This document shows, piece after piece, positions 32,350-43,100 of a DNA stretch of 64,000 nt. Numbering within the stretch: the stretch's first letter is position 1; each line of letters opens with the position of its first letter. This stretch comes from Coix lacryma-jobi var. lacryma-jobi. Its lineage: Eukaryota > Streptophyta > Magnoliopsida > Poales > Poaceae. The stretch is from the NCBI GenBank assembly GCA_009763385.1, contig CM019825.1, positions 19,149,499 through 19,213,498 of the forward strand. Reading direction: 5' to 3'. The translations under genes were made by a program, and so were the position numbers. The notes below the pieces were generated by a model. The model made no database searches. It was not told the DNA's origin and saw only the letters and a program-made list of their open reading frames with translations.

Positions 32350-33653
32350 ATGGCTGGGCAACCTGGAGCTTCGGTAACTACAGATGACGACGACGATGAT
32401 GAACAGTGGGAGGACGAATTTTTTAGCCTTCTTTGATGCTGATGAAGAAGCTGCAATACAGCTTAGTATGAACATGTATGCCTTGCATTTCGAAAAGCAT
32501 TACAATAGGTCAGACTATAGGGTGCCAACAATGACTGGCCTGGAGTGGGTACAACAGAAACTAGCAGATGAAACTAGGTGTTACAACATGTTTAGAATTT
32601 CCCCAGCTATGTCTCTATAGACTGCATAAGGTTGGTAGATGAGCATGGCTCAAAAGACACTACAAAGTCCACATCTATTGAGGCTTTAGGTCTGTTCCTA
32701 TGGATGCTTGGTGCTCCACAACCGTATAGGCAAGCTGAGGACAGATTTGAGAGATCTCTAGGCACTGTCCACAACATGTCTATAGAGTGTTGTCCTGTGT
32801 GCTTAAACTTGCAGACAACATTATTAAACCTCGGGACCCAGAATTTAGGACAATGCATCCTAGGTTGAGAAAACATAGATTCTATCCTGAATTCAAGAGG
32901 GTGCATTGGAGCTATAGATGACAGTCACCTCCCTGTTGTCGTACCACAAGATAAGTTTGTGCAGCACTTGTGTCGCAAGGGGTATCAACACTCAAAATGT
33001 GATGGTTGTATGTGATTTTGACATGGTCTTCACATTTCTCATTGCGGGATGGCCGGGGTCTGCCCATGACACAAGAGTTTGTTTCAGGATGCCATATCAA
33101 CATTCAAGGATTACTTTCCTCACCCTCCTCAAGGTAGAAACCTAGCTGCTAATTGTTTTGACATTTCTAATTGAAGCATGTAAAAATGACAGGTACTTGG
33201 TGCTGTAGGGATGTTCTACTTGGTGGATGGCGGCTACCCAAACCGTCCCGGTACCTTGCTCCTTAACAAGGGAACGAAGTACCACATTCAAGACTTTCAA
33301 AACGCCGGAGAACCTCAAGGTGTACATGAGATTCAATTGTGCACACTCATCTCTTAGAAACGTCATTGAGAGGGTCTTTGGCGTTTCAAGATGAAGTGGC
33401 GCTTACTGTTGAAAATCCCTTGCTACCCTCCTCAAACTCAAATGCACATTATTACTGCTGCTGTTGCGTTGCATAACTTCATGGGGTTGAGTTGGGAATT
33501 AGATGACGACTTTCAGATTTTGGATCGTCATTCTAAGTTTGTGCCTCCTGAAGCCTCGTTTCATCAGCCAGAAACTGTTCTTGCACCTGATAGTGCAGAC
33601 CGTGCACAAATGAATGCCTTTCGTGACAGCATTGCAGAATCGCTGTTTAATAG
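32350..33653 (+). pseudogene. PIF/Harbinger ORF2: DDE transposase (DDE_Tnp_4 family), degraded
   Basis: From ATG 32350 an acidic leader leads, over several frame changes and stops (near 32430, 32615, 32780, 33015, 33270), to conserved Harbinger blocks. These are a helix-turn-helix-like segment (GLFLWMLGAPQPYRQAEDRF), the first catalytic block GAIDDSHLPVVVP (about 32910), the second WPGSAHDTRV (about 33055), YLVDGGYPNRPG in broken frame (about 33215), and NVIERVFGV plus KMKWRLL around 33360-33410. The C-terminal AVALHNFMG is at about 33465. The order and spacing fit a cut-and-paste DDE transposase of the PIF/Harbinger type. Damage is too extensive for activity. Confidence 0.9.
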
Positions 33654-33995
33654 GTACTGTGATACATGTGTATGGTTGAGTTTTGTGAGTTGTTATATTG
33701 CGGCATGTACTTGTCATTTATTTATAGCTTGAGAACAGTTTTGTCTGAGGACTTGTGATGATTATTTGTTGCTTGAGGACAATAATATTTGGTTACATGA
33801 GTTGTAATATTTGAGGACTGTAATATAAATTTCTGTTAGAATAATATTTTAACATTCTGTAATATTTGAGTTGTATATTTGAGGACTGTAATATATTTTC
33901 TGTTAGAAAAAATTCTGTTGGAATAATATATGTTTATACCATGCATTAAAGAACATCCACACATTTGAAGAGAAAAAAGAGGACAGCCCCGAGGG

Positions 33996-34172
33996 TCTTT
34001 AGCCCCGGCTGGTAATACCAACCGGGACTAAAGAGGCCAGCCATCGGGGCCCGGCTCGAGACCTCTTTAGTCCCGGTTGGTATTACCAACCGGGGCCCTT
34101 TAGCCCCGGGGCTCTATGCCCGGGGCTAAAGACCATTTTGGACCGGGGCTAAAGACCCATCGTGCAGTAGTG
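33996..34172 (-). repeat. subterminal repeats and CACTA-like terminus, copy a
   Basis: Inverted pairs of 'CTTTAGYCCCGGYTGGTAATACCAACCGGG' are followed by 'ggaccggggctaaagaccc' and end in CAGTAGTG at 34172. On the minus strand the terminus reads CACTACTGCACGATGGGTC. No matching 3-bp duplication could be assigned (right flank TTG). Confidence 0.65.
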
Positions 34173-34690
34173 TTGCTACGTATAGAGTACGTGTACGCTT
34201 TCTGCCTTGTGAAATAATAATGTGCCGGTTTACATATATATGTACCTTTTTCTTTTATCTCTATCTATACTCATACATATTTGCATTAATTTGTTATGTG
34301 TAGTAGTAGTGTGCTCATATTTAGTGCTTTCATGCACATCTCATGCTTCGTGTTAGGTGATCAGCAAGAAAGGCATGCAGGCGTACGCTTCCCGGCCAGC
34401 ATGATCTCTGCAGGACGTTACGTTCAAGACGATCAAACTATTAATAAACTATTTACACTGTTCATACTCCGTAGGTAGCAGGGAAGATCATCTAAAAGTT
34501 TGCATTTCTTATAATTCGCGTAAGTAAGATTTGAAGTATCTTAAAAATATATATATAAACATGTATTCAAATTGATAAATAAGTATGTATAACACATACG
34601 TATTGTGGTTTTATAAAGATAAAAGTAACTACTCCTGGAAATATAGAAAACTCACTATATATTTAACTTCAAGTCTCTTAGTTCATTTAG
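34173..34690. other. intergenic DNA, nothing recognised
   Basis: AT-rich, with several short TATA-type simple stretches. No exon or repeat that I can support. Confidence 0.4.
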
Positions 34691-34700
34691 AGAATCAATT

Positions 34701-34863
34701 AGAGGCCGTTTGAATCCCTTTATTTTGAAGGAAGGAATGGATCAGAATTTATTCAATAAACTAGACTATCTCGCTTGAAATTTGACATTCCACCACTTTT
34801 CAGAGTTCACGTATAAGTCTATCTCAAATTCATAGTGTGGGAGTTTGATTCTATATATCACAA
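34701..34863. mobile_element. truncated Tourist-like MITE (left half)
   Basis: GAGGCCGTTTGAATCCCTTT and the following 150 bp match the left half of the complete MITE at 46163-46525. The match stops abruptly where the CACTA-like end fragment begins, so the right half has been lost at that junction. Confidence 0.65.
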
Positions 34864-35081
34864 TGCCAACCGGGACTAAAGAGGTCAGCCATCGGGGCCC
34901 GGCTCGGGACCTCTTTAGTCCCGGTTGGTATTACCAACCGGGGCTAAAGTGGACCTTTAGCCCCGGGGCGGGGAACGAGACGAAAAGATCGGGCCTTTAG
35001 TCCCGATTTCTTAGCCCCAGCTCCATGCCCGGGGATAAAGGCCATTTTGGACCGGGGCCAAAGGCCCGTCCGGCAGTAGTG
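34864..35081 (-). repeat. subterminal repeats and CACTA-like terminus, copy b (truncated)
   Basis: Homologous to 34010-34172 (shared 'ggactaaagaggYcagccatcggggcccggctcg') but with an extra 45-bp segment near 34970-35015. It ends in CAGTAGTG at 35081. It starts abruptly at 34864 inside a subterminal hairpin, so it is a one-ended fragment. Confidence 0.65.
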
Positions 35082-35089
35082 CTAGAAAG

Positions 35090-35400
35090 AAAAAAAACTA
35101 TATACTACAGGCAACAGAAGTCTCAAGTCTGCACGTAATTCAATTATTCAAACCCTTTGTTCCTGGCTCTCTTTGGTCATCCCTCAACCCCCGCGAATCA
35201 CCGGAGATGGACGGTACCCCTCATCTGGCCATGTCCAATGAGCCCACGACTCCACCCACGCACGCGCAACGCGCGACAGGCCAGGCAACCACACACTCAA
35301 CTATCATCAAAACACACACACTGAACAACCCGGGAGATGGACGCAAGCCTGCCCGGTCGCCGGTAGTAGTAACTATCAGGGACGAATTCTATGCTACTTT
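35090..35400. other. intergenic DNA, nothing recognised
   Basis: A 68-codon frame at 35207-35413 has no recognisable domain; it is Thr-rich and probably spurious. Confidence 0.4.
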
Positions 35401-35405
35401 TACGA

Positions 35406-36804
35406 AAGAGTAAAATGCAGGGGCGGTCCTTATAATTGTCAGCGTATACTCTCTCCGTCCCTAAATAAGTGTCATTCTCGCTTTCCGAGAAAAAGTTACC
35501 GGCAATTATATATTAAAATATATTAATATTTATGCTAAGTAATTAGTATCATCGGAAAGATCTTTACATCTAGTTTTTTAATAAAATTATTTGGAGATAT
35601 AAATATTGCACATATTTTCTACAAATTGAGTCAAACACGTGGCACGCATACCAACGGCGACACTTACTTAGGGACGGAGGGAGTAGGTCTTAAACTTTTA
35701 AAAACGTATTTCTAGGTCTTTAAAGTTGTCGGCAGGTGTCGTGTAGGTCCCAAAGTCCTAAAAACGCATTTCTAGGTCACTGAAATTAGTTCGGATGTCA
35801 TCTAGGTCCCAATGGGCGTTTATCTGACCCGTTAGCTGATGTATCAGACTGACTCAACATTTATATGAACTTGATAGGTGGACTCACACATCAGCAGTAT
35901 ACTTAATTATTTTTAAAAAAATCATATCGTTTGCATACGATCTCGGATGAAGACGAATTACATATAAAAATTGTAGCCCTCGATGAGATCTATAACTTTT
36001 TAGTTTTAATATTTCTCATTTAAAATTGTTAAGATGGCAAAAATAATAATATAATATTTTAATAGCTTATTATTCGCGTATTCGAGCTTGTCAAAATAAT
36101 AAATTTATAGGTCCCATCGGTGACTATAATTTGCATATGTAAACTATCTTTATTTGTCACTATAGGATGACAGGCTCTAGTACGCGATTAATATGCTGCT
36201 GGAATTTTGTTTTATTTCTTTACAATTTTAACGACCTCAAACAACAAAATTCAAAATTATGAATTTGTATATCTTATTGAGACCTACAATATTCATATAA
36301 AGTATTTTTATCTGTTGTTATACACGAGAGATATGAGTTTTTTATATGACAAACTCTAGTACACGAATAATATACTGGTGAAACTTTATATTACTCTTTT
36401 AACCATCTTAATAATCTCAAATGAAAAATATTAAAACTAAAAAATTGTAGATCTCATCAAGAGCTACAATTTTCATATATAATTCATCTTCATATGAGAT
36501 CATATGCAAAAGATATGATTTTTAAAAAAAAATAACTAAGTATACCGCTGATGTGTAGATCCCACCTATCAAGTCTATATAAGCACTGAGTTAGCCTGTC
36601 AAGTCAGCTAATGAATTGGTTAAGTGCTCATTGGGACCTAGATTACACCCGAACTAATTTCAAGGACTTAGAAATGCGTTTTTAGGACTTTGGGCCTATA
36701 CGTTACCTGCCGACAACTTTAGGAACCCAGAAATGCGTTTTTAAAAATTTAGAACTTATATGACACCTGTTGACAACTTTAAGGTCGCCGTGCATTTTAC
36801 TCTT
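35406..36804. mobile_element. foldback (long-TIR) DNA transposon, about 1.4 kb, interrupted by a Stowaway
   Basis: The termini are a perfect 14-bp inverted pair, AAGAGTAAAATGCA at 35406-35419 and TGCATTTTACTCTT at 36791-36804. The inverted homology continues for roughly 450 bp inward, for example 'aaaaacgcatttctaggtc' near 35759 against 'gaaatgcgtttttagg' near 36671. The AT-rich centre shares 'aaaattgtag..ctYgatgagatctataactttttagtt' with the foldback at 9.0-9.9 kb, so the two are distant relatives. Non-coding. Confidence 0.85.
35449..35683. mobile_element. Stowaway MITE nested in the foldback element, 235 bp
   Basis: TA duplications at 35447-35448 and 35684-35685. Termini CTCTCTCCGTCCCTAAATAA and TACTTAGGGACGGAGGGAG. 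The interior matches, inverted, the Stowaway at 12363-12593. Confidence 0.9.
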
Positions 36805-37127
36805 CACAAAAGAAACGACGGCACGAGCCAAACAAGGCGATTCGCGACCGCGCCGGCCAACAGGCCAAGGTCGACGTCGCTGCTGCTTCGCGTCAGCTGA
36901 TACACGAGCCCATTTAACTTTGGGCCCTGTTGTTTCGGTTTCATCAATAACTTACCGCTGCGATGTGACAGGTTCTTTCAGTTCCTACTACTAGCCTAAC
37001 CAAAGTTACCACAAACATGGGGGATCACATTCACAGGCACCAGCGGTGCTCGGAATCCAACAGGGGGCTGGGCGCTTCGGCTTGTCACAGACAGCTCCAT
37101 GGCAAGGGGACAATCAACCGACGCAGC
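36805..37127 (-). other. 3' flank and probable 3' UTR of BUB1
   Basis: Lies immediately downstream of the BUB1 stop codon (minus strand). No other gene is seen. I cannot place the polyadenylation site with confidence. Confidence 0.4.
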
Positions 37128-40100
37128 TCAGGACGAGCACAGGGAGGCCTTCTGCTTCGCCAGCATCTGGTTCAGCTTGCCGACGAGCTGCCGGTTGCTG
37201 CACATGTACTCCCGGAAAGACGTCCGCAGGCACCGGAGCGCGGCCACGTCGCTGTCGTTCGAGGGCGGGTTCAGCAGCGTCGAGAAGAGCTTCTGCCACA
37301 GACTGACGTTCCAGTACCTGCGATCCAATGACATTGGGCACCTTCTAGTAACCCCAGGCACGCACGGCTGCACGAGGCAAAAAGTAAGAGATCGCAATGC
37401 ACCTTTTAAACGGCTGTTTAAGCTGGTATTCGTAGCCTCCACCAATCCTGGGCACCTTCACGACGCTCATGCCAGCCCCGTGTAGCATCATGTGCACAAC
37501 GACGCAGAGGCCGAATGTGTCCACCTACAGGCAAAAGAGACCAAGGCGCTGTATCAGATAGTGGCGTTTAGGACTCCTAGAATAACTGATGAAAGCACAG
37601 GCTCCTGACCTGATAAGTCCAGTTTCTGTGTTCTTGCATCTCGATGCATCTGAATCCTGAGGTTCCACAGTCCCCGTGGAACTCCGTGTGGGAGGGGAAA
37701 AGGTTCAGATCAATGCCACGGCCCCAGTCAACAAGGCAGAGTCCCTGAAATGCAGATTCCATAAGCATCATAAAAGGGGGTGCGATACCTCAGACGTGCT
37801 AGAACGGATATGCTGACCTGATTCTTCTCATCTCTTTTTTCAGTTCGGAAAGTGTCCTCTGTGATCTCTCCACTTTACATACCAAGAGAAGGATGACACT
37901 GATTAGTTAGCAACTAGATATATGAAAACAAAACGAGTTCACAAAGGTAACATGTTGAGTGAGAGCATGGGTAGGGAGTCAAAGAACAGGCTATAATGCT
38001 AGATAGTATTGCTGTGCTTACTTTTTCAACAGCTTCTATAAATGGACACATTAGAAATATTTCTTATGAGTTACCTCGGGTAAAAGGGGTCAAGATCATG
38101 CTTACAAATAGAACCCTGCTTATTAGTTTGCTATTACTGTAAACAATCTTATTTCTAAGAACGATACTTCAGCAGAAAACCAGAATAAGAGCTTCAAAAT
38201 GGGGATTCCCACTGCTACCCAGAGGTAATGCAGATACAGTAAATCAGTATGTTTCTGCACCCGCCACCAATCCAACACCTATGGGTTACTGCCAGCCATT
38301 GGAGCGATTATGAAGCTTGTGTTTTCTTCATGGACAAACAACTCAAATACTTGCACCAATCAAATTATCTATCCTAGCGACAACAAGCATCTGATCTACT
38401 TGTAGTTGTAAGTATTTCATATGTATGTGGAACTCATAAATTAATGTCATCCTAAGAAACAAGACAAAAAGATACTGCCTTTGCAAACATGGGCAATAAT
38501 GATCCAACGTCACAGGCTCTATATCTGAGGTCTGTGATATGAACGCTTAATAGCAGAGAAAAGATTGCATAGTTATTACTGAGTAAACAGATACTGCTGA
38601 AGAGACGCATAAAGTGGTAACAGTAATGGTAGTATGGTATAGCTACCTCGGGTAGCAGACAAGGATGTTGTCAGGCTTGAAGTCACCATGGATTATGCCA
38701 ACACTATGCAGTGTTTCCAGCATATTCAGCATCTCTATGGTATAATACATGCATAGAACTTCATTCATGAACCGCCCAACTACTAAGTGAGAATTTATGA
38801 CATCCTGCAGAAGGCTTGAGTTATATCTCATCATACCTTAGCAACATCGATTGGTTGTAGTTACATATTCGTTAAAATAAATAACCAACAAACAAAAATA
38901 GTTTTGTGGATTTTTTTTATGCATATAATGCAATTATTACCAGGAGAGTTCCGTACGGCAGGTAATCACAGACTAACACACTGACATCAGAGAAGATATG
39001 CATTTCATGCGCGTAGCCAAAACTTGGTCTCTGGAAGTAAAACAATGTATATTATTAAATATCATTATGATTTATGAAAGAATGTTGAGGCTGCTCTTAA
39101 CATAAATTATGTACCTCGGCATCAGATATACGCAGATCAAGTTGGCGATACATGTAAAATTCCAAAGTAAACGAGGGATTCTGAATCTGCATATAATGAA
39201 CAGCATTTAAAACTGGACCAAACTATGAAAGGCGAGTTTATGGAGACAATGGAAACATGGTTCACCTTCAAAGCAACCATTTCTTCCGTATTACCATCAA
39301 CAGTGGCTTTGTATACTTTAGCAAAAGCACCAGTGCCAGTGGATCCTTTGATCTGATACTTTCTACCACCTTGACACAAAAAAGGAATTGTATTTGCATT
39401 TTGTAATAACAACACAAATAAACTTTATTGAAACAAAGAAGAGGATACAGTTGTTAACAAATGTACTCATTGTAACTTGGGAGCATTAATCATTCAAGCA
39501 GTCAAATTAAGAACATGATTCAGAATGTATGGCAACATTGTGCAAGACTGAGAAACAAAATAATTAAAGTTATACCTAACTCAATGACCTTGTTTCTTAA
39601 AACATTCAACGAAGAAGTCAAAGGCACCTTTCCATAGTACACCTTGTTACTCTTATGATAGCCCTGTTAAGGATTTGTGCAACCATGATGAGTCTCATGA
39701 GGCACATCAGAGAACATAAATGCTACTAGTGAACTTACAGAAAACGTCCTCAAACCACCATCGATTGTCTCCAGTAAAGTGTTCCTAGTACAAGCAGACC
39801 ACGGATCTACCACAGAAGGTTCATTCTTCTGTTTTTTTGATGGTTTGGGCTGAAGGCAAGAACAAAATAGAGCAAAAGATGTATATTAATTCACTAGGAT
39901 GACAGGCAATGATTTCAGATCGTATTTTCGAGGCTAGTCGTAAGACCACCGATCAGACGACTAATCGCGATTAGTCGTTGATTAGGGTTGATTAGTCGGT
40001 CTAATCGATCTAGTCGGTTAATCGGACATTTAATCGTCCTAGTGCCTGGATGACCTGATCGACCATGTATATAGTATATACATATGATGTAAATATATGT

Positions 40101-43100
40101 AAACATGGTCATAATCATGTCTTAATGAATCATTATCATGGTGATTTACTACTGATCTGGACACTTACCTGTAGTTGTTGCTTGCTGATGCTAGATGGTT
40201 AAGTTGTTTGCCTTGCTCTCCTAATCTTTACATTTCCTTTAGTCTTTACAGTCTTGTTTTTTTGCTATTTTGTTTATTTAACTGATTATCTCTTTCCCAA
40301 CTAATCGTCCAACAAGGTTGATCGGACGACTAATCGTGACTAGTCGTGATTAGTCGGACGATAAGATTTCTAATCGACCAAAACTAATCGAACACCCTTA
40401 TCGAGCACGAAGTTACGATAAGGACGACTAATCATGATTAATCGCGATTAGTCGTCCGATCTGAAAACATTGATGACAGGTATTAGGCAACCATATGCAT
40501 AAGTATAATACTATCTGAAACAATGAGCAATGATGAAAACTTTTAACAGAGAATGTTTGAAATAAAAAAATGGAATAATATTTTGAATAAATACTTAACA
40601 GGCAGGTGCTATAAATTTTTACTGCTAAGTCTAAAAGGTAAAGGTCGCTTGTCCCATTTTTCTTTGTTTATACTCCATAACAGTGCTTGATTTTCTAAAG
40701 CTATACAAATTCTGTCCTGGCATATACCAAAACTTCTCCGGTAAACACTAGTAAGTTTACAATAGAACATATGAACAGCATTTTTTTCCTCTTGAACAAC
40801 GTAGAACTGCGTGTCTTTCATTAAGAAAGAGGGGACCGTACAAAATGTACGGGAAAATAGGGGAGGCGTCAAGAGGTCTCCTACAAAAACCCAAAACACA
40901 CACAACCTGTCTTACTAGCCTTTGAACTACAGAGACGACTGCAACCTTCAGAACCTGCCTAGACCCTAAATGTCAGGGGAGAGTGGCCTTATGAGAAGTT
41001 CCTGGAGGATCGTAGCACCAGCCAGGCACCACAAACTGCCCTACTCAGCCACAAAGTATAAGAGGGTCTAAACATCTGGGCGAGTTCCATCAAAAACACA
41101 AGTAGTAATGTGCTTCTAGAGATCCCAAGCAACAAGGATGATCAGGGAATTAAGTCCTTCGTGCATCTCTTTTGGAACACTTCTTAGGGCCTGATTGGGT
41201 GGCTTCCCAGCCGAGCCTGGATCACTCTAGGCATGCAGGCCCATGGCAGCGATGCCAGAGACGTGCAACACAGAACTCTTCCAAGCAATCAGGATCCCTC
41301 CATGTGTGCAACTTGCAGGCAGGGCCACAAACTTATCATAATCAGAGCCACAAACAATGAAAAAAGCTGCTGACTTATAGATGCAACCTTGGTTACTTTG
41401 GTTTCGTTGAGGCAAACCACATCAGCCTTGGCAGAGAGGATAACACCCCGAACTGAATTACACCGTGCTTTATTATTAAGACCACGGGTGTTCCAAACTA
41501 GAATTGCAGAAGAATTCATGAGGAAATATATTTTGAATGGACACCAAACAGGCCCAATCAGAAAGCCGCCAAGATTTCCACGTAGCGGACCTCTTCACCC
41601 TCACCAACCTTCCAAAAAAAGATGGCAGCCAAGGCAGTGAGGTGTGCATCAGAAAGGGGATTATCAAACAACTTGCTGTAATTATCTTGAGCTGACTGGT
41701 TATCTTCTCCTCCACAACAAAGAGGCCCAAGCTACGAATCACTCTCTTCTGTGCATCAGAGATCACCGGCCCTGGAGAGCATGGACCAGCACCGGCCACA
41801 TGTCTGCTTCGGTGGGGGAGTGATCCTGAGGGAGGCGCCTTAGACCGTCTCTTTTGGATGACAGTTTGGGGAAGGAGCTTCACTATAGGCTTTGTTACCT
41901 TATCCAGAAGCTTGTCCCGCGTAGTCAGCGACAGTGTCATGATGGTTGGATCCGACGCAGCCGTCGTGGGTGCCGGCGTACAGGGGCGACGCCGTTGCCG
42001 GGAGTACACCCTCAGGGGACGGGGTGACACTCCCGAAGGAGCAACAGGGGTAGCAGAAGGTGAACAGCATGAATCAAAGAAAAGTGAAGCCTGAATGCAA
42101 TCCCAATTATGAAAACCCAGAATCAATATATTTCTATTCTACCTCAAAACGTGATAACTAACTAAGCAACGAGAGGTGTGCTATTTTTCATATAGTCTTA
42201 GTTTACTGCAGACCATGGGAATTGAAACAACAAACTTCCAACTAATTAACATGGATCCAAGAGAAAAAAAACTTTTTTCTAAATGTATAAGTTAAAATAA
42301 TGAAACAAGTACGAAGCAGACATCAATGCACACATTAGCCTCAACACCCATGTTTCTCAAGCAACAAGCAATACATAAACATATCAATGAAAGGAAACTA
42401 ATCAAAAGTACAGGAATGTGCAGCAAGCCACTGTGGAAACACAAGCATAACCACACAAGAAATATAAAAAAATACTTAGTTTGATATAAAGGAATCCAAA
42501 AATAAATGTGGTTGGCTCACATATATGAGCTAATGCATTGGTGATTGGACCTACAATTCATTAGCTAAATGGTGTAGTGCAATTATCAAAGAATCTTAAT
42601 GTAGATCAAGTTAACTAAAAATGAACTGCCACATATATGAAGCCTACAAAACAACCCGACTGGCTTCAGCTTCTCTGTAGACTTAATATTAGAAGTATAA
42701 AGTTCTAAGCTACTCTGAACAGGAACAGAAGACCTCTACATTTTCACATTAAATGATAAGTACTTAACAGCTTTTTCTTCTTAATACAAAGATGCGCAGC
42801 TCTCCTGTGTGTTCGGAAAAAAAAAGTAGTTAACAGACTATATATTATCTCTTCCCTGCAATACAAGGTTTGCATGAACTTTGCATAGAAATTAATGCAA
42901 GGTTTTCACAGTAGTAAACTAATCCATTTTCTGGTCACACAAATGCATCAATAGACATGGGAAGTAAAGTATGGATAATGTAAACTCTTCAGGTTGAACA
43001 GCAGTTCAGAATATGTTTGCTGGAGAGCACTGAGAACTCTAGTAGCAATACATAAAAAGTAGCCTAATGGCCATAGATCAAATGGCACAGGTCAACCATG

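Noticed and set aside
33391..33732. Separate small gene at the end of the Harbinger region
   Set aside because: It encodes the last conserved transposase segment (AVALHNFMG) and is part of the degraded ORF2.
12795..34172. A single CACTA element spanning the whole stretch
   Set aside because: The 3-bp flanks differ (GTA against TTG), the ends are only partly similar, and a second array at 30.1 kb fits a separate element.
40609..40905. Possible extra BUB1 exon (minus strand, 98-codon frame)
   Set aside because: Exons 4 and 5 already join in phase 0 and the protein reads through; the frame overlaps the LINE 3' end and lacks a good acceptor/donor pair.
41187..41555. Possible MITE with GGGCCTG ends that captured a LINE endonuclease fragment
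   Set aside because: The ends pair only over about 12 bp with mismatches, no target duplication fits, and the LINE ORF1 tail and ORF2 start continue across the right end, so coincidence is more likely.
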